Below are positions 25,184 to 35,467 of a stretch of 64,000 bases of DNA, piece by piece. Position 1 is the stretch's first letter. Every line of letters begins with the position of its first letter. Source of the DNA: Epiperipatus broadwayi (Eukaryota > Onychophora > Udeonychophora > Euonychophora > Peripatidae). The position numbers were made by a program, and so were the translations under genes. Location of the stretch: assembly GCA_028023455.1 (NCBI GenBank), contig JAQFVV010012420.1:3164001-3228000 (forward strand). Direction: 5' to 3'. The notes beneath the pieces are model-generated. The model saw nothing but the letters and a program-made list of their open reading frames with translations, was not told the origin of the DNA and ran no database searches.

Positions 25184-25423
25184 TTGCACAACTGTAACAG
25201 CACTCATTTTCAGAACAAAAAAATTTTTTTTTCTTTGTTGGATAGTGTTATTGCATCTATACCAATTTTAAAAAAAATTTTTTTTAGACACTATATTAAA
25301 AATGTTAATATAAACTATAAAACGTTATTCAAAATTATTGGGGGAAAAGGTGGTGTCTCTTTAAAAGCAAATTGTCTACTATTATTGAAATTTATGCATA
25401 ATATACAGATTAAGTATCACTAA
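25184..25423 (+). pseudogene. Possible LINE-B endonuclease fragment
   Basis: A + frame of 79 codons begins NSTHFQNKKIFFSLLDSVIA, comparable in order to the LINE-B segment at 6,340-6,430 and 48,030-48,100 (TLDS...F..LLDS.I..IP). The match is short and A-rich and could be chance; no other LINE-B parts adjoin. Confidence 0.3.
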
Positions 25424-26052
25424 CATTTTGGATGCATCCTCATTCAAATCTTACAAACTATATTACAGTTAGAAATCAGAATGTAAAGATATAACATTAA
25501 ATAAGCACTTATAGATGAATACTGTTGAACAAATCAATCTTATTAATCTGATAGTGAAATTAAAAAGTAAAACCTATTCAAATATTCTCTTTTTACATAT
25601 TAAAAAATGCAAAAAAGAAGAAGAAATTAAAATTGAACTATTCAAATATTCTTATATAAAATTTTATGTTTGCTCTCTAAAAGATACTAAGTTTAAAACC
25701 GAATATTATTGTTAGTGAAATCTCAAAAAATATAGTGTATACATACAGCATACTTCTTAACTGATTTTCTAATAATTATTGGATTACTAGAAAAATTGAT
25801 TAAAATGAAATATCTAGCATTCTCTTTTGAATTGAATAATAAAATGAATGTGATGATTTATAAATAATATAGAAATTTAATGAAAAGAAATTGAATTAAA
25901 ACTACAAAGATAAAATCATTTTCTGACCTTCATATTTTTATAACTTTTTTCTTATAACATATTAAAAATAAGATAAGGATCTGAAAAACATCATAATCTA
26001 TTAAACTTGTGACTGTCATTTGTCTGAAGGTTTGTAATGATGGTATATTGTA
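25424..26052. other. A+T-rich stretch without recognised genes
   Basis: Only chance-length open frames were seen (for example 25,515-25,715, Lys- and Ile-rich, no recognisable domain). Confidence 0.55.
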
Positions 26053-26149
26053 AGATGTAATATGTTGGACTATTTCCATCATTTATGAGTGAATGTTGAA
26101 TGTATAGAAAATTTTAAACTTTATTTAAACTTTTCAAATACAAACAACT

Positions 26150-26365
26150 TGTTAGTAACAACACACAAATAGACAATACAGGTTAGTAATTACACCATGT
26201 TTCAGGTTAGTAATTACACAATGTTTCGAGTAGTATTATTCTTCACTCTTCTTCAGGTGTTGCTGGCCTATATGCACAGGCATATAGGTTAGTAATTACA
26301 CAATGTTTTGAGTAGTATTATTCTACACTCTTCTTCAGGTGTTGCTGGCCTATATGCACAGCGAC
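26150..26365 (-). ncRNA. Two tandem hammerhead-like motifs, left PLE arm
   Basis: On the - strand CTGAAGA occurs at 26,332-26,338 and 26,250-26,256 (period about 82 bp), each preceded by TGCATATAGGCCAGCAACAC. The second has stem II GAGT...ACTC-type pairing and GAAAC (GAAA at 26,224-26,227); the first has AAAAC instead, losing the invariant G. A GTC cleavage triplet lies at 26,363-26,365, followed by GCTG which can pair with CAGC before the core. Tandem hammerheads are a known feature of PLE terminal repeats. Confidence 0.6.
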
Positions 26366-26375
26366 AATATTCGCT

Positions 26376-26458
26376 TAGAAGTTGAACTCGCACCTTTAGA
26401 TCCTTGTATATTGAATTTAAGGCAAACACTCTACCAACTGAGCTATTCTGTCAAAGGC
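26376..26458 (-). repeat. tRNA-like module in left PLE arm
   Basis: On the - strand, TAGCTCAGTTGGTAGAG near 26,430-26,446 is a perfect tRNA A-box and GCGAGTTCAACTT near 26,380-26,392 approximates a B-box. A CCTT...AAGG stem between them would enclose an oversized loop, and acceptor pairing is poor, so this is a tRNA-derived sequence, not a working tRNA. It sits between the PLE coding end and the hammerhead motifs in both arms. Confidence 0.65.
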
Positions 26459-26568
26459 AACATATAGTAGAAATTTGATATATTTATATATGAGGGTTGG
26501 TTCAAATCCTCCTGAAACCTTCAATTTTTTTTTAACAAGTCTAATTATTTTTATTTTTTTATTTTTTT

Positions 26569-26940
26569 TTATTTTTTTCTAAGAGCAAGATTTATTAGAG
26601 GCTTCCATACATTGTGTATTGCCACACTGGATTGACTTATAATATTATTTACCATTGTCATATGAGCAGCTTCCTTGAATTTTCTTCTATGCATTTTTTC
26701 CTCTTTATCCAATATCTTTGTATTTTCCCACTTAAGCATGTGGTCATTGGTACATACATGATCTGCTATGGTAGACACATCTGTTTTAACTCTTTTAACC
26801 ATTAGTTTGTGTTCCTTCAATCATTGTTCAACAGGGCGACAGGTCACACCAATGTATTTCCTTCCACATTCACATGGTATTCCATAGATGCAGTTTTGGT
26901 TCTTCAGCATTTCCAGTTTAGGCTTAGTAGAAGTAAGCAT
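26569..26940 (-). pseudogene. PLE GIY-YIG endonuclease end, left arm
   Basis: On the - strand the upstream part gives NCIYGIPCECGRKYIGVTC and RPVEQ, a GIY-YIG domain start with a Cys pair (CECG), followed by a stop (CGA to TGA) and LKEHK. An open frame 26,569-26,820 continues with ADHVCTNDHMLKWENTKILD, then RRKFKEAAHM, and ends LALRKK. The H...H..W..TKIL and KEA blocks are standard for the second half of the PLE endonuclease. Compared with the right arm this copy has Val for Glu in YIGET and a different set of stops. Confidence 0.8.
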
Positions 26941-26947
26941 TCCTCAA

Positions 26948-27081
26948 CACCAAAAGACACCAAAAGAGAAAACAGTTATTGGTACGGTAGTGTATCCATA
27001 CATACCAGGAATGGCGGACAAACTAAAGAGAATCTGCAGTCAATATAATATTCGAACTGCTTTCCAAAGCCATACCACACT
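26948..27081 (+). mobile_element. Spacer of the PLE palindrome, RT-to-endonuclease linker
   Basis: 134 bp between the inverted arms. It reads in frame with the right arm on the + strand: TVVYPYIPGMADKLKRIC and QYNIRTAFQSHTTL, the PLE segment between reverse transcriptase and GIY-YIG (IPYI.GLS..L.RI...I). So the right-hand copy extends further upstream than the left-hand one, and the junction of the palindrome is at 26,947/26,948. Confidence 0.8.
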
Positions 27082-27082
27082 T

Positions 27083-27460
27083 TGAGGAATGCTTACTTCT
27101 ACTAAACCTAAACTGGAAATGCTGAAGAACAAAAACTGCATTTATGAAATATCATGTGAATGTGGAAGGAAATACATTGGTGAGACTTGTCATCCTGTTG
27201 AACAACGATTGAAGGAACACAAACCTAATAGTTAAAAGGGAAAAACAGATGTGTCTACCAAAGCAGATCATGTATGTACTAATGACCACATGCTTAAGTG
27301 GGAAAATACAAAGATATTGGATAAAGAGGAAAAAATGCATAGAAGAAAATTCAAGGAAGCTGCTCATATGACAATGGTAAATAATATTATAAGTCAACCC
27401 AGTGTGGCAATACACAATGTATGGAAGCCTCTAATAAATCTTGCTCTTAGAAAAAAATAA
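27083..27460 (+). pseudogene. PLE GIY-YIG endonuclease end, right arm
   Basis: After an in-frame TGA at 27,083-27,085 the + frame gives MLTSTKPKLEMLKNKNCIYE, ISCECGRKYIGETCHPVEQR and LKEHK, a well preserved GIY-YIG domain with YIGET and the catalytic Arg, then a TAA near 27,233 and a final open piece (27,251-27,460) with ADHVCTNDHMLKWENTKILD, RRKFKEAAHM and LALRKK. Two stops make it a pseudogene, but the motifs are nearly complete. In PLEs this domain follows the reverse transcriptase and cuts the target. Confidence 0.85.
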
Positions 27461-27569
27461 AAAAAATAAAAAAATAAAAAAAATTAGACTTGTTAAAAAA
27501 AAATTGAAGGACTCGGGAGGATTTGAACCAACCCTCATATATAAATATATCAAATTTCTACTATATGTT

Positions 27570-27650
27570 GCTTTTGACAGAATAGCTCAGTTGGTAGAGT
27601 GTTTGCCTTAAATTTAAAGGATCTAAAGGTGCGAGTTCAACTTCTAAGCG
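27570..27650 (+). repeat. tRNA-like module in right PLE arm
   Basis: TAGCTCAGTTGGTAGAG (27,583-27,599) is a perfect A-box; GCGAGTTCAACTT (about 27,631-27,643) is close to a B-box. Between the boxes it is 10-13 bases shorter than the left arm, lacking the CAATATACAAGG part. It cannot fold into a full cloverleaf. Pol III promotion is possible but unproven. Confidence 0.65.
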
Positions 27651-27656
27651 AATATT

Positions 27657-27720
27657 GTCACTGTGCATATAGGCCAGCAACACCTGAAGAAGAGTGGAGA
27701 ATAATACTACTCGAAACATT
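27657..27720 (+). ncRNA. Hammerhead-like motif, right PLE arm
   Basis: GTC (27,657-27,659), CTGAAGA (27,684-27,690), stem II GAGT (27,692-27,695) with ACTC (27,709-27,712), then GAAAC (27,713-27,717). A15.1-C15.2-A15.3 can pair with U-G-U before the cleavage C, giving a short stem III. Stem I is weak here because the first base after GTC is A, where the left arm has G and GCTG/CAGC pairing. Confidence 0.65.
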
Positions 27721-27872
27721 GTGTAATTACTAACCTGTATTGTCTATTTGTGTATTGTTACTAACAAGTTGTTTGTATTTGAAAAGTTTAAATAAAATTT
27801 AAAATTTTCTATACATTCAACATTCACTCATAAATGACGGAAATAGTCCAACATATCACATCTTGTGACTGT

Positions 27873-28464
27873 CATATTATTACATGATTATAATAGTTTG
27901 ATCAGAAAAAAAAATATAATTGTATTTTCAATAATGATACAATAATTTGATGATATATACTAAGATATCAGTTTGATGATGTTATAACAGCTTTGAAATT
28001 AAAATGTTGTAAATCTTGAGGAATATTTGAAAAAAAAAACAACCCATGACTGTTTCAAATCTATTAAATTTTTTTTAGGACAATATGGACCTGTAAAAAT
28101 ATAACATCTGATTTTAAAGATGCTTTTATTATTATAATTTAAATAAATAATAGTCATAAAAAAACTACACTTATACTTCTCAAACCGATACTCACGGATG
28201 AGTGCATGTAAATTCATAAAAGCACATGATCGGATATTTGTTCCTTCTTTACAATATTACAATAGTTGTGGAATATTAATTAAAGCAAAAGTTATTTCAG
28301 AGATTATAAATAAATGGTTTCTAAAATTCAAGTTGATTTTAATAGTATAAAATTTTTTTGTTGGAAAACAAATACAAAAAAAAATATCATGAGCAATAAT
28401 GTGATTTATCACTTCTTTTTTTTTTCAAAATATTTGATTTATAGAATCAGAAAAGCATATGCCA
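27873..28464. other. A+T-rich stretch without recognised genes
   Basis: Nothing recognised. Confidence 0.5.
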
Positions 28465-28740
28465 ATGTTTAAAAATAATTGGTTGACCTGAAAATTTATT
28501 ATTATGTAGCAGCTACACAAAAATCTGAAGTATTTAAAATAGAAATTGGTGTTAAACAAATAATATGATTAGCTTTAACTTCTATTTACATGACAATGCT
28601 CTTTGGAACAATTAACAAACACTTTTATAAGGCAGACTTTAAAGTGTGTATATATTAGTTAATGAAGCTTTTGGATTGAATCAAACAAAAATAGCCCATT
28701 CTTAAGCTTCTAAATTTTCAGTATCTGATGACTAAACAAT
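28465..28740 (+). pseudogene. LINE-B fragment, reverse transcriptase palm
   Basis: The + strand aligns with LINE-B around 7,850-8,150 and 52,480-52,800: GGTTGACCTGAAAATTTATT (like VGCPPKIYSY), EVFKIEIGVKQ-like, IYMTMLFGTI and, at 28,722-28,733, a SVSDD-like trace of the YADD box (ATCTGATGAC). Frameshifts abound and both LINE ends are missing. A third, shorter relic of the family. Confidence 0.6.
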
Positions 28741-31250
28741 TATTCACCTCAGTCTTTTTATAGTTTTTTTATAGCAAGCAATTTAATTAAAACAAAATAT
28801 TAAATATATTGTAATGGAGAGGATCTCCAAGTATTGGCAAAGTTGAGAAATTACAATTATTAACTTTCACTCAACATCTCTTTTGAGATTGATGATGGTG
28901 ATTAAGCTTGTATTTAATCATTCTATAAGTACTTGAAACACAGGTTATATTTATTTCCTGATTACCACCAATTTTGTGAAAGTCACTCTTAAAATCACAG
29001 TAGTGGAAATGACCAGAGTTTCAGGATGCCATCTTTCCTTACAGATCTACAAATGCACATAACCAAATGAGAACTGATTTCAATTTCATAATTGCTTTTA
29101 TTTCATCATTAACATTCCAAGCAATAGCTTAGTTCACAAAATAGCTCATATACAGTACAAATTAGGTAATAATGAGATGAATAAAAAAATATTTTTTAGA
29201 TTGATAATTTATGAAATTAGACAAATAACAGAAATAATAAGTTATTATGCATTTTTATTAATAACAAATTTATCAATATAAAATTTAAAAACAGTTATAC
29301 AATAAACACAATGATAAATTAATCATTACATGGATTAATGTCACTTTTCTATGTAATATATAAAATAACCTAAATATCCACCTGATAAAATATGTAATAT
29401 CAATTATTGGTTGTTTTGAATGTTATCAAAATAACCACACAATAGAATACCAAAGTTCATATAACACATGATCACTATTTCTTACATTTGCACAAGCTAC
29501 TAAAACAATAGCAACTCTCTCCATACAGTAGTGACACCATTCATGCCATAATAAACAAAGGATACTAGAAGGTTTGTGCACCAAAATCCCTATCTAGTGC
29601 TTACTCATCCAAAATCCCAAAACTAGTTTCTAGCATGTGACCTTTATCAGTGAGGAACCTTGAATCTTTGGATCTAAAGCAGCAATCCTCCAACAGGCAT
29701 CTTTTACTTTTTTAGCTAACTATAAAACGGTGAGACCAAACTGAAAACATACTAATGTTTTCAATCAAAGCTCATTCTCTTCTATGGACATACAGATCTG
29801 AACTTAGTTCAGTATCTATACATTTTTGTAGAACTGTTACAATATAGATAAAATAAATCAACTTTTTAATAGCTTATTGCAAAACAGAAGAATTCATCAA
29901 ATGAAAATAATAAAGGGGAAGACATTATTTAGTAGGCCTACATTAGTTGTTTGATAGTGGAAGTTTCATTGGTTCCTTATTTTTGCTTTATCTTTTAACT
30001 AGAAGTAGTCAAATATCCATTTATCAACTCATATTGGATAAATGAACTGTCTAATGTGCCAGAAACCTGAAAATGGAATCCTAAGCCTGTTCAAAACTAA
30101 AAACATTATCAAGTTTTATCAAGCTAAGGTTCAAACCTCAATCCTAGTAGCAAAAATAATACCACTATGGAACAAGATCAGTGCTAAATAATTTCTATCA
30201 ATGTTTTATATTAAGTAAATGATTTTTTCTGCTTTCTTTTTGTTATATAGAAAATTATAGGATTATGTTTCATTTAGATTTACTCGAAGAGAAAACTATA
30301 TAGTATTTAATAGTTTATAATACAATCAACTGTACTATTGTATATTGATTAAATTCCTAATTTTGATTTGAATTTTTCATTTTTATCAGAAATTCATAAA
30401 CGTATTGTCGCGTATATTATCACCTATATTTATATGAAATATAAAATAATATATTTATGTATTAATACACAATTTGAAATTGAAGTAAATAGACCATATT
30501 TACAAATTTACATTAATATTAATAAAATATGTATTTATCATACCATTTTAATTTACAGGTGATGATCATTTTTCTATTGATATATTTTTGAATTAAAATT
30601 ATATACAGTATAATGTATACTATGCAACATTTATTTTTTAATCAATCAAATAACACTATTTAAGATATTTGTCATTCTTTTTTTCGTCTAATTTATTTGA
30701 ATGGCAAATTACAAAATATAATTAAAGATTATCAGCTGAGGAAGACAGCAAAGAATCTTTAAATTTTCTCCGCTACACATAAACTAGTAAGGAATGACAC
30801 TTGGATCAGCTGTTCCTTTAACAGTCTTTTGCGTTTACGTAGTAACCGATCCATTAACTACAAGAATAATTCTTCTTCCTGCAAAAACAAACTACAAACA
30901 AAACAATTTAAAGCATTCTTTTGAAATATTAAAACTACTTATATATAAAACACAAAAACGAAATACTTGAACAAATTCAGTTTCATAAGAAATTTTATAA
31001 AATTTACTGGATAATCTACCATATTGTCATGGTAACTGAAAGAATGCTTTTTAATATTTTATTATTAGGATGAATACAAACCATAATTTAAATAATAAAC
31101 TAAAAAAAAAATTGCCTTCATAAATTTCCGAATATTGGCTGAATCACAAGGTTAACTTTTTTGGGTTCTTGAAATTATTCTTCCACTTTTGTCTTTGTGT
31201 TGCTTGTAATTTTTTTTTTTAAATCACCATTTTTCTTTCCATATGTCAAA
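28741..31250. other. A+T-rich stretch without recognised genes
   Basis: No gene recognised. The part 29,460-29,800 is less A+T-rich but has no open frame of interest and no repeat partner that I could find in the window. Confidence 0.5.
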
Positions 31251-31321
31251 GCGTTGACCGGGAAGCGAACCCGGACCAGCTGCTTGGAAGGCAGCTATGC
31301 TAACCGCTAGGCCACCAACGC
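31251..31321 (-). tRNA. tRNA-Gly (anticodon TCC)
   Basis: On the - strand the 71-nt sequence folds as a complete cloverleaf. Acceptor GCGTTGG with TCAACGC (one G-U pair), anticodon stem GCTGC/GCAGC with loop CTTCCAA giving anticodon UCC, T stem CCGGG/CCCGG with loop TTCGCTT. It closely resembles animal tRNA-Gly(UCC) in order and wording of the arms. No intron. The 3' trailer has only TTT directly after the gene, a weak Pol III terminator, so expression is uncertain. It could also be the source of a tRNA-derived repeat, but no SINE body is evident. Confidence 0.88.
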
Positions 31322-31873
31322 TTGATTTCTTATCCTAAACTCAAGGAAATTCCTGAAAACATTTAGATGGTCAATGTGATCTATTCTACTATTAATTTTT
31401 TCTGAAAAATTTGATGTTCCATTTTTTCTTAAAAAATAATATCGACAACTTACTGGATTCAACTATAAACTTGTCCAATAAGGATTTTGGGGCATATTTT
31501 AATGAAAAACTTTGTTTTCCTTTAATTTAATGTAATCATAAAGTAACATGATTCATTAATTTTTTTTCTTATAATGTTTATTGTACTACGACTTTCCAAT
31601 AATGACATTTAGAATTTTTCTTTTCTTTGTGATCTAAAAGATTATTAAAAAGATATGGAAGTTACCTCACTATTATCATAGTTCTTATCGTTATTATACC
31701 ACAGATTTTTTTCTATTCCTCCCCTCCTCTCAAACCTCAAACAAAAAAATCCTTGCTAGCAAACTGTTTAACCACTGAATTAACTGCTACCATAGAAAAA
31801 AAAATAGTAATATAAAAAGTGCTTTTAAAAAAAAGATTCTAGAAATCAATAAATTCCACCTGAAACAAGTCAA
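31322..31873. other. A+T-rich stretch without recognised genes
   Basis: Nothing recognised between the tRNA gene and the tRNA-like sequence. Confidence 0.5.
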
Positions 31874-31962
31874 GCGTTGTTAGCCGAGAGATTAGCGCAG
31901 CCGCCTTGCAAGCAAGCTGTTGGTTATAGGCGGTTGTTGCGGGTTCGCCTCCCGGCCAATGC
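31874..31962 (+). tRNA. Divergent tRNA-like sequence, possible intron-bearing tRNA or pseudogene
   Basis: GCGTTGT (31,874-31,880) can pair with CCAATGC near the 3' end at six of seven positions (one G-U). CCGCC (about 31,901-31,905) and GGCGG (about 31,929-31,933) make a perfect 5-bp anticodon-type stem enclosing 23 nt, which would be a 7-nt loop TTGCAA.A with anticodon GCA plus a 16-nt intron at the canonical site. The T arm GCGGG-TTCGCCT-CCCGG has four of five pairs. The D stem is poor (two pairs). The 3' end resembles tRNA-Gly. Either an unusual tRNA or a decayed, Gly-related pseudogene. Confidence 0.4.
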
Positions 31963-32837
31963 TATGACATATGGGGGGGGGGAAATCACAACTAATGACT
32001 CTTGCAAATATTATGTTCATGCAATGTATATGTATAACAAATATTATTTACTGTAAAATACAAATTTATCTAACAATATTATATCACAAAAATACACATA
32101 CAGTTATATTATCTAACAAGGTTCTATCACAATACCCATACAATTCTATAAGTTCTAAATGCAACAACAATGAAAAACAATATATTTTATATATAATTTA
32201 TAAAATCCTATACATATATTTGCCCGAAATATCAAATTCTGTTTCAACACTTTAATTGAATAAACCGTAAAAAAAGGTTAATATACCATGGAGATCTCCA
32301 TTTCTTTGAAAGTAAAGGAGTTGGATAGAAAAATTCGGTGCTATAAAAACTATGAGAATTATAACAATATTATCTAGTTTCCAAAGCTTTTTAATAGAAG
32401 ATTCGCAATGACTTTAGTTAATTAGTTTTGATAATATATTTTTTTAAAATTAAAATGAAACGAAAAAAAAGGCCAATACCATTAAATATGTTTATATTAT
32501 AAGTTTATTGGGTCAGAGAAAAAATTCCTAATTCTCATTCAGCAAAAAAAAAAAAAAATACATGTTTAAACATTAAAAAAAAAAAAATTGCATATGTTAG
32601 TTACATATAGGAGGCTTGATTTTTGAAAAACTATTTATAATTCTTGTTTATATTCTATCTACCTATGAACTATTTAGAACTTATCCCCAATTTCCATTAA
32701 ATTTAAAACAATAATCAGAGAAATTATCAATTCATCCAAAGATAGCTAACAATTTCACATTTTTGTGAAGCATTTCTATGTGAAAGAAAAAAAAAAATTT
32801 ATAAATTGTATAATAAACATATATAAGAAAATTATGT
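31963..32837. other. A+T-rich stretch, G-run after the tRNA-like sequence
   Basis: A run of about ten G (31,972-31,981) follows the tRNA-like sequence. No gene was recognised in the remainder; poly-A runs are frequent near 32,545-32,590. Confidence 0.5.
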
Positions 32838-34818
32838 AGCTAAACAAAGGAGTTTGCTATTAACTGAAATAAGACCCTTTGATTCCTCTTGGAGGCCTTA
32901 AAGGAACTGAGCAGGGCAAATTACTAATGTCCACTCCATGTGTTCTTGTCATTGCAGCTGTTATTATTGTATGATTATTCATATAGTATACAAACATGGA
33001 TGGGCTTCTCACTAATATGGTGAGTTTATTGACTTTTTACCTCCGAGTTTAAGATCAAGAAACACCATGGTCTTTCTTCTCAGTTGTCTAATAAGGCAGA
33101 GTAAATGATAAATATTTTTCCAATAGTTTAAATACAATCATGACAGACAAAAATAAATCATGACCCTTCTTCCCAGGAAACTGTAAAGTCACCAACCAAG
33201 GTAGCAGTTGGTGGACACCGGCTGCCATTTGATGATGACTTTTTATTTAGATACTTATAACTGCAGATCATTTTTAAGTGATGGAAGATTGTAAGAATTT
33301 AGAAGAATTGTCTTATATTAAATGTGACATTATTCGATCTTGTGAAGTTAGAAGAAAAGGGGAAGAGACAATTGATTTACAATGTGGACATGTACTCTAC
33401 TATAAAGACACAAATATTGGAAATACAAGTGAAGTAGGATTCATTATAAATAAAAAGTGGAAGAACAACATTGTGGAGATTGATGGTGTATCAAACAAAG
33501 TGGCAAGATTAGTTATACAACTTAATAGCAGATACCAAATGCAGATAATTCAGGTTTATGCCCAACAAGTTCTCATAGCGATAAAGTAGTAGAAGATTTT
33601 TATATGGAATGTACAAAAGGCTTTTGACCAGAGTAAACAACATTTTAAAATCATTATAGAAGACTTTAATGCTAGAATTGGTAAACAAATGAAAGATGAA
33701 ATTGCTGTATGTAATTTTGGTTATGGTAATAGAAATGAGAGAGGACATAGACTTGTGGAGTTTTCAGAAAAAATAAAACTTTATATTATGAATTCTTTTT
33801 TCGAGAAAAATGTTAAAAGGAAATGGACATGGAAGCATCTAAATAAAGGTACAATAGAATAGGATTATATTTTGACTAACTGAAAATACATATTTCAAGA
33901 TTGTAATGTTCTTAATAAATTTAACACAGGAAGTGATCATTGATTAGTGAGATATAAGATACGTGTTAATGCAAAACTAGAGAGACAAAAATTATTAAGA
34001 AAAACAATATTAACAATTGATATTCCTAATCTTCAGAACATTCTGATGAATTTAAATGAGAGCTTACATATTGGTTTCAAGTATTAATAGATTTTGAACA
34101 TGATTCAGATTTGAACGAAATTAATATGAAAATAACTGATACATTTTTAAAAACTGCAACAAAGATAGCTGGTAGAAAAAAGCAGCAATTGACTGATAAT
34201 ATTCTACTGAGACTAGAGAAATTTATGATGAAAAGAAGTAATATGAAAATATACAAAAATGAGCATTAAAAAGGATTGAACATCTCGAATTTTGTAAAAT
34301 GGTATGGAAAAGAGTTGAAAATGATAGAAGAAAGTAGAATTGTGAACTAACAAGGAGAGCTGTAGAAGAGAATAAAGCTATAGAAGAGAATAAAAGTCTC
34401 AAGAGTGTAAAATTAACATTTTGTTATTGGTAGGACATTTATATCTGCAATAAGAAAAAAAGATGGAATTATTATGAAAAAGAGAGATGACATCATGAAA
34501 TGGGTAGAAGACTTCTATCAAGAATTATATCCTATATCAAGAACAAGTACCTCCTATATCTATCATATCTTCTGAATTGCCCACAATTTTAAATGAAGAA
34601 GTGATACATGCAATTAAATTTATGAAGAAAGGAAAGTTTCCAGGTAATGATGGAATTATAATTGATATATTAAAAAAAGCAAGATAAAGATGTACCAGAT
34701 GACTGGAAAAATGTAATATTAATATTAATATTTTAAAAAGGTGATAAAGAATATATTAGAAATTACAGACCTATCAGCCTTTCATCAGTTTTATATAAAA
34801 ATTTTAATACAAATAATC
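32838..34818 (+). mobile_element. RTE retrotransposon copy 2, 5' part only
   Basis: From AAAGGAGTTTGCTATTAACTG (about 32,846) the + strand follows RTE copy 1 from its 5' end, through the UTR, endonuclease and the first part of the reverse transcriptase, to about 34,818 (YRPISLSSVLYK-like region). There it stops and antisense Gypsy sequence begins. It has many stops and frameshifts. A 20-bp tandem duplication (AGAAGAGAATAAA units near 34,362 and 34,383) is specific to this copy. No 3' tail, so the 3' half was deleted or displaced. Confidence 0.85.
33278..34310 (+). pseudogene. RTE copy 2 endonuclease remains
   Basis: The frame 33,278-33,589 holds ELSYIKCDIIRSCEVRRKGE and GFIINKKWKNNIVEI, then IIQVYAQQ where a frameshift occurs. 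Further blocks: DFNARIGKQMKDEIAV (about 33,662), KRKWTWKHLN, DYILTN followed by a stop, and SDH followed by a stop at the Arg of SDHRLV (33,938-33,945). CGA-to-TGA type changes account for several stops. Confidence 0.8.
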
Positions 34819-34827
34819 TTCATGCAA

Positions 34828-35088
34828 TCAAATGCTCTTATTTACTTTCATAGCTACATCTACTGGTATAGACCATGATGAATCTTCAATTGGAGACAAA
34901 ACACCTTTATTGACAATATCTTTAATAGTCTGTTCAACTTTAGGTTTTAAGGCAAATGGAAACTTATGCAGTTTGCATACTATATGCTGCTTATCATTTA
35001 CAATTTCAATATCCACTGCCTGTATTTTTAATTCAACTAATCTGAGTTTAAATAAATGGGGAAACATATTTCTAGTTTCTGTTTCCAA
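34828..35088 (-). pseudogene. Gypsy reverse transcriptase N-terminal end
   Basis: An 86-codon - strand frame contains HIVCKLHKFPFALKPKVEQT, then IVNKGVLSPIEDSSWSIPVD, matching the start of Gypsy reverse transcriptase (R.VP.AL..KVE.EL..L...GII.P...S.WA.PIV). It stops just before the catalytic domain. Confidence 0.75.
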
Positions 35089-35168
35089 TTAAACTCTCTT
35101 AATTATTTTAAGATAAATTCCCAATAGATGGAACCAATTTCTTCCTAGTAGATGTCTTATATTACTTT

Positions 35169-35369
35169 TCACAATTTGTAATGGTAAACAATAGCTTTAG
35201 TATTAATATGTGCAGGTATATTATCTTTCCCACATATGTCAATCCTGTTACCATTTACATCTGTGGCTAATACTTGCATATTTTGAAGTATGTATTTTTT
35301 TTTACTGCTGCCATTAATTTTTATTCTGTCTTTATATGACAACAAAGAAAGGCCAGCACTGCTGTCCAA
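35169..35369 (-). pseudogene. Gypsy aspartic protease fragment
   Basis: The - strand frame starts DSSAGLSLLSYKD, corresponding to the D-S/T-G-A active-site loop of retroviral-type proteases (an extra Ser is present here), followed by the LATDVNGNRIDICG strand. It lies between the zinc knuckle and the reverse transcriptase as expected. Confidence 0.65.
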
Positions 35370-35467
35370 CTTTTATTGTAATTTTACTTTCACAGACAGT
35401 AACATACAAGACATTACAGCAATAATCTGTGTCATTAATCTTGTTAATAGATTTTTTGCCTCTTAAT

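Larger units (their letters stand above)
26053..26947 (-). mobile_element. PLE palindrome, left arm
   Basis: This arm is the reverse complement of 27,082-27,872. Outer ends share AGATGTRATATGTTGG; inner ends share TTGAGGAATGCTTACTTCTA. Read on the - strand it holds, in order, the GIY-YIG coding end of a Penelope-like element, an A-rich tract, a tRNA-like module, two tandem hammerhead-like motifs and a common 3' end. It is longer than the right arm mainly because the hammerhead segment is duplicated. Identity between arms is high by eye, so the palindrome is fairly recent or has been kept similar by conversion. Confidence 0.88.
27082..27872 (+). mobile_element. PLE palindrome, right arm
   Basis: Reverse complement of 26,053-26,947 with one instead of two hammerhead units. 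Order on the + strand: GIY-YIG coding end (to 27,460), an A-rich tract, AAAAATTGAAGG, tRNA-like module, hammerhead motif, then a shared end with AATAAAATTTAAAATTTTC and TCATAAATGA. The end at ~27,872 matches the outer end of the left arm. Confidence 0.88.

Noticed and set aside
26614-27048. Mirror-image open frames on the opposite strand of the PLE endonuclease segments
   Set aside because: They are antisense shadows repeated because the two arms are inverted copies.
27570-27650. Functional tRNA gene in the PLE palindrome
   Set aside because: A- and B-boxes are present but acceptor and anticodon arms do not fold; treated as tRNA-derived sequence.
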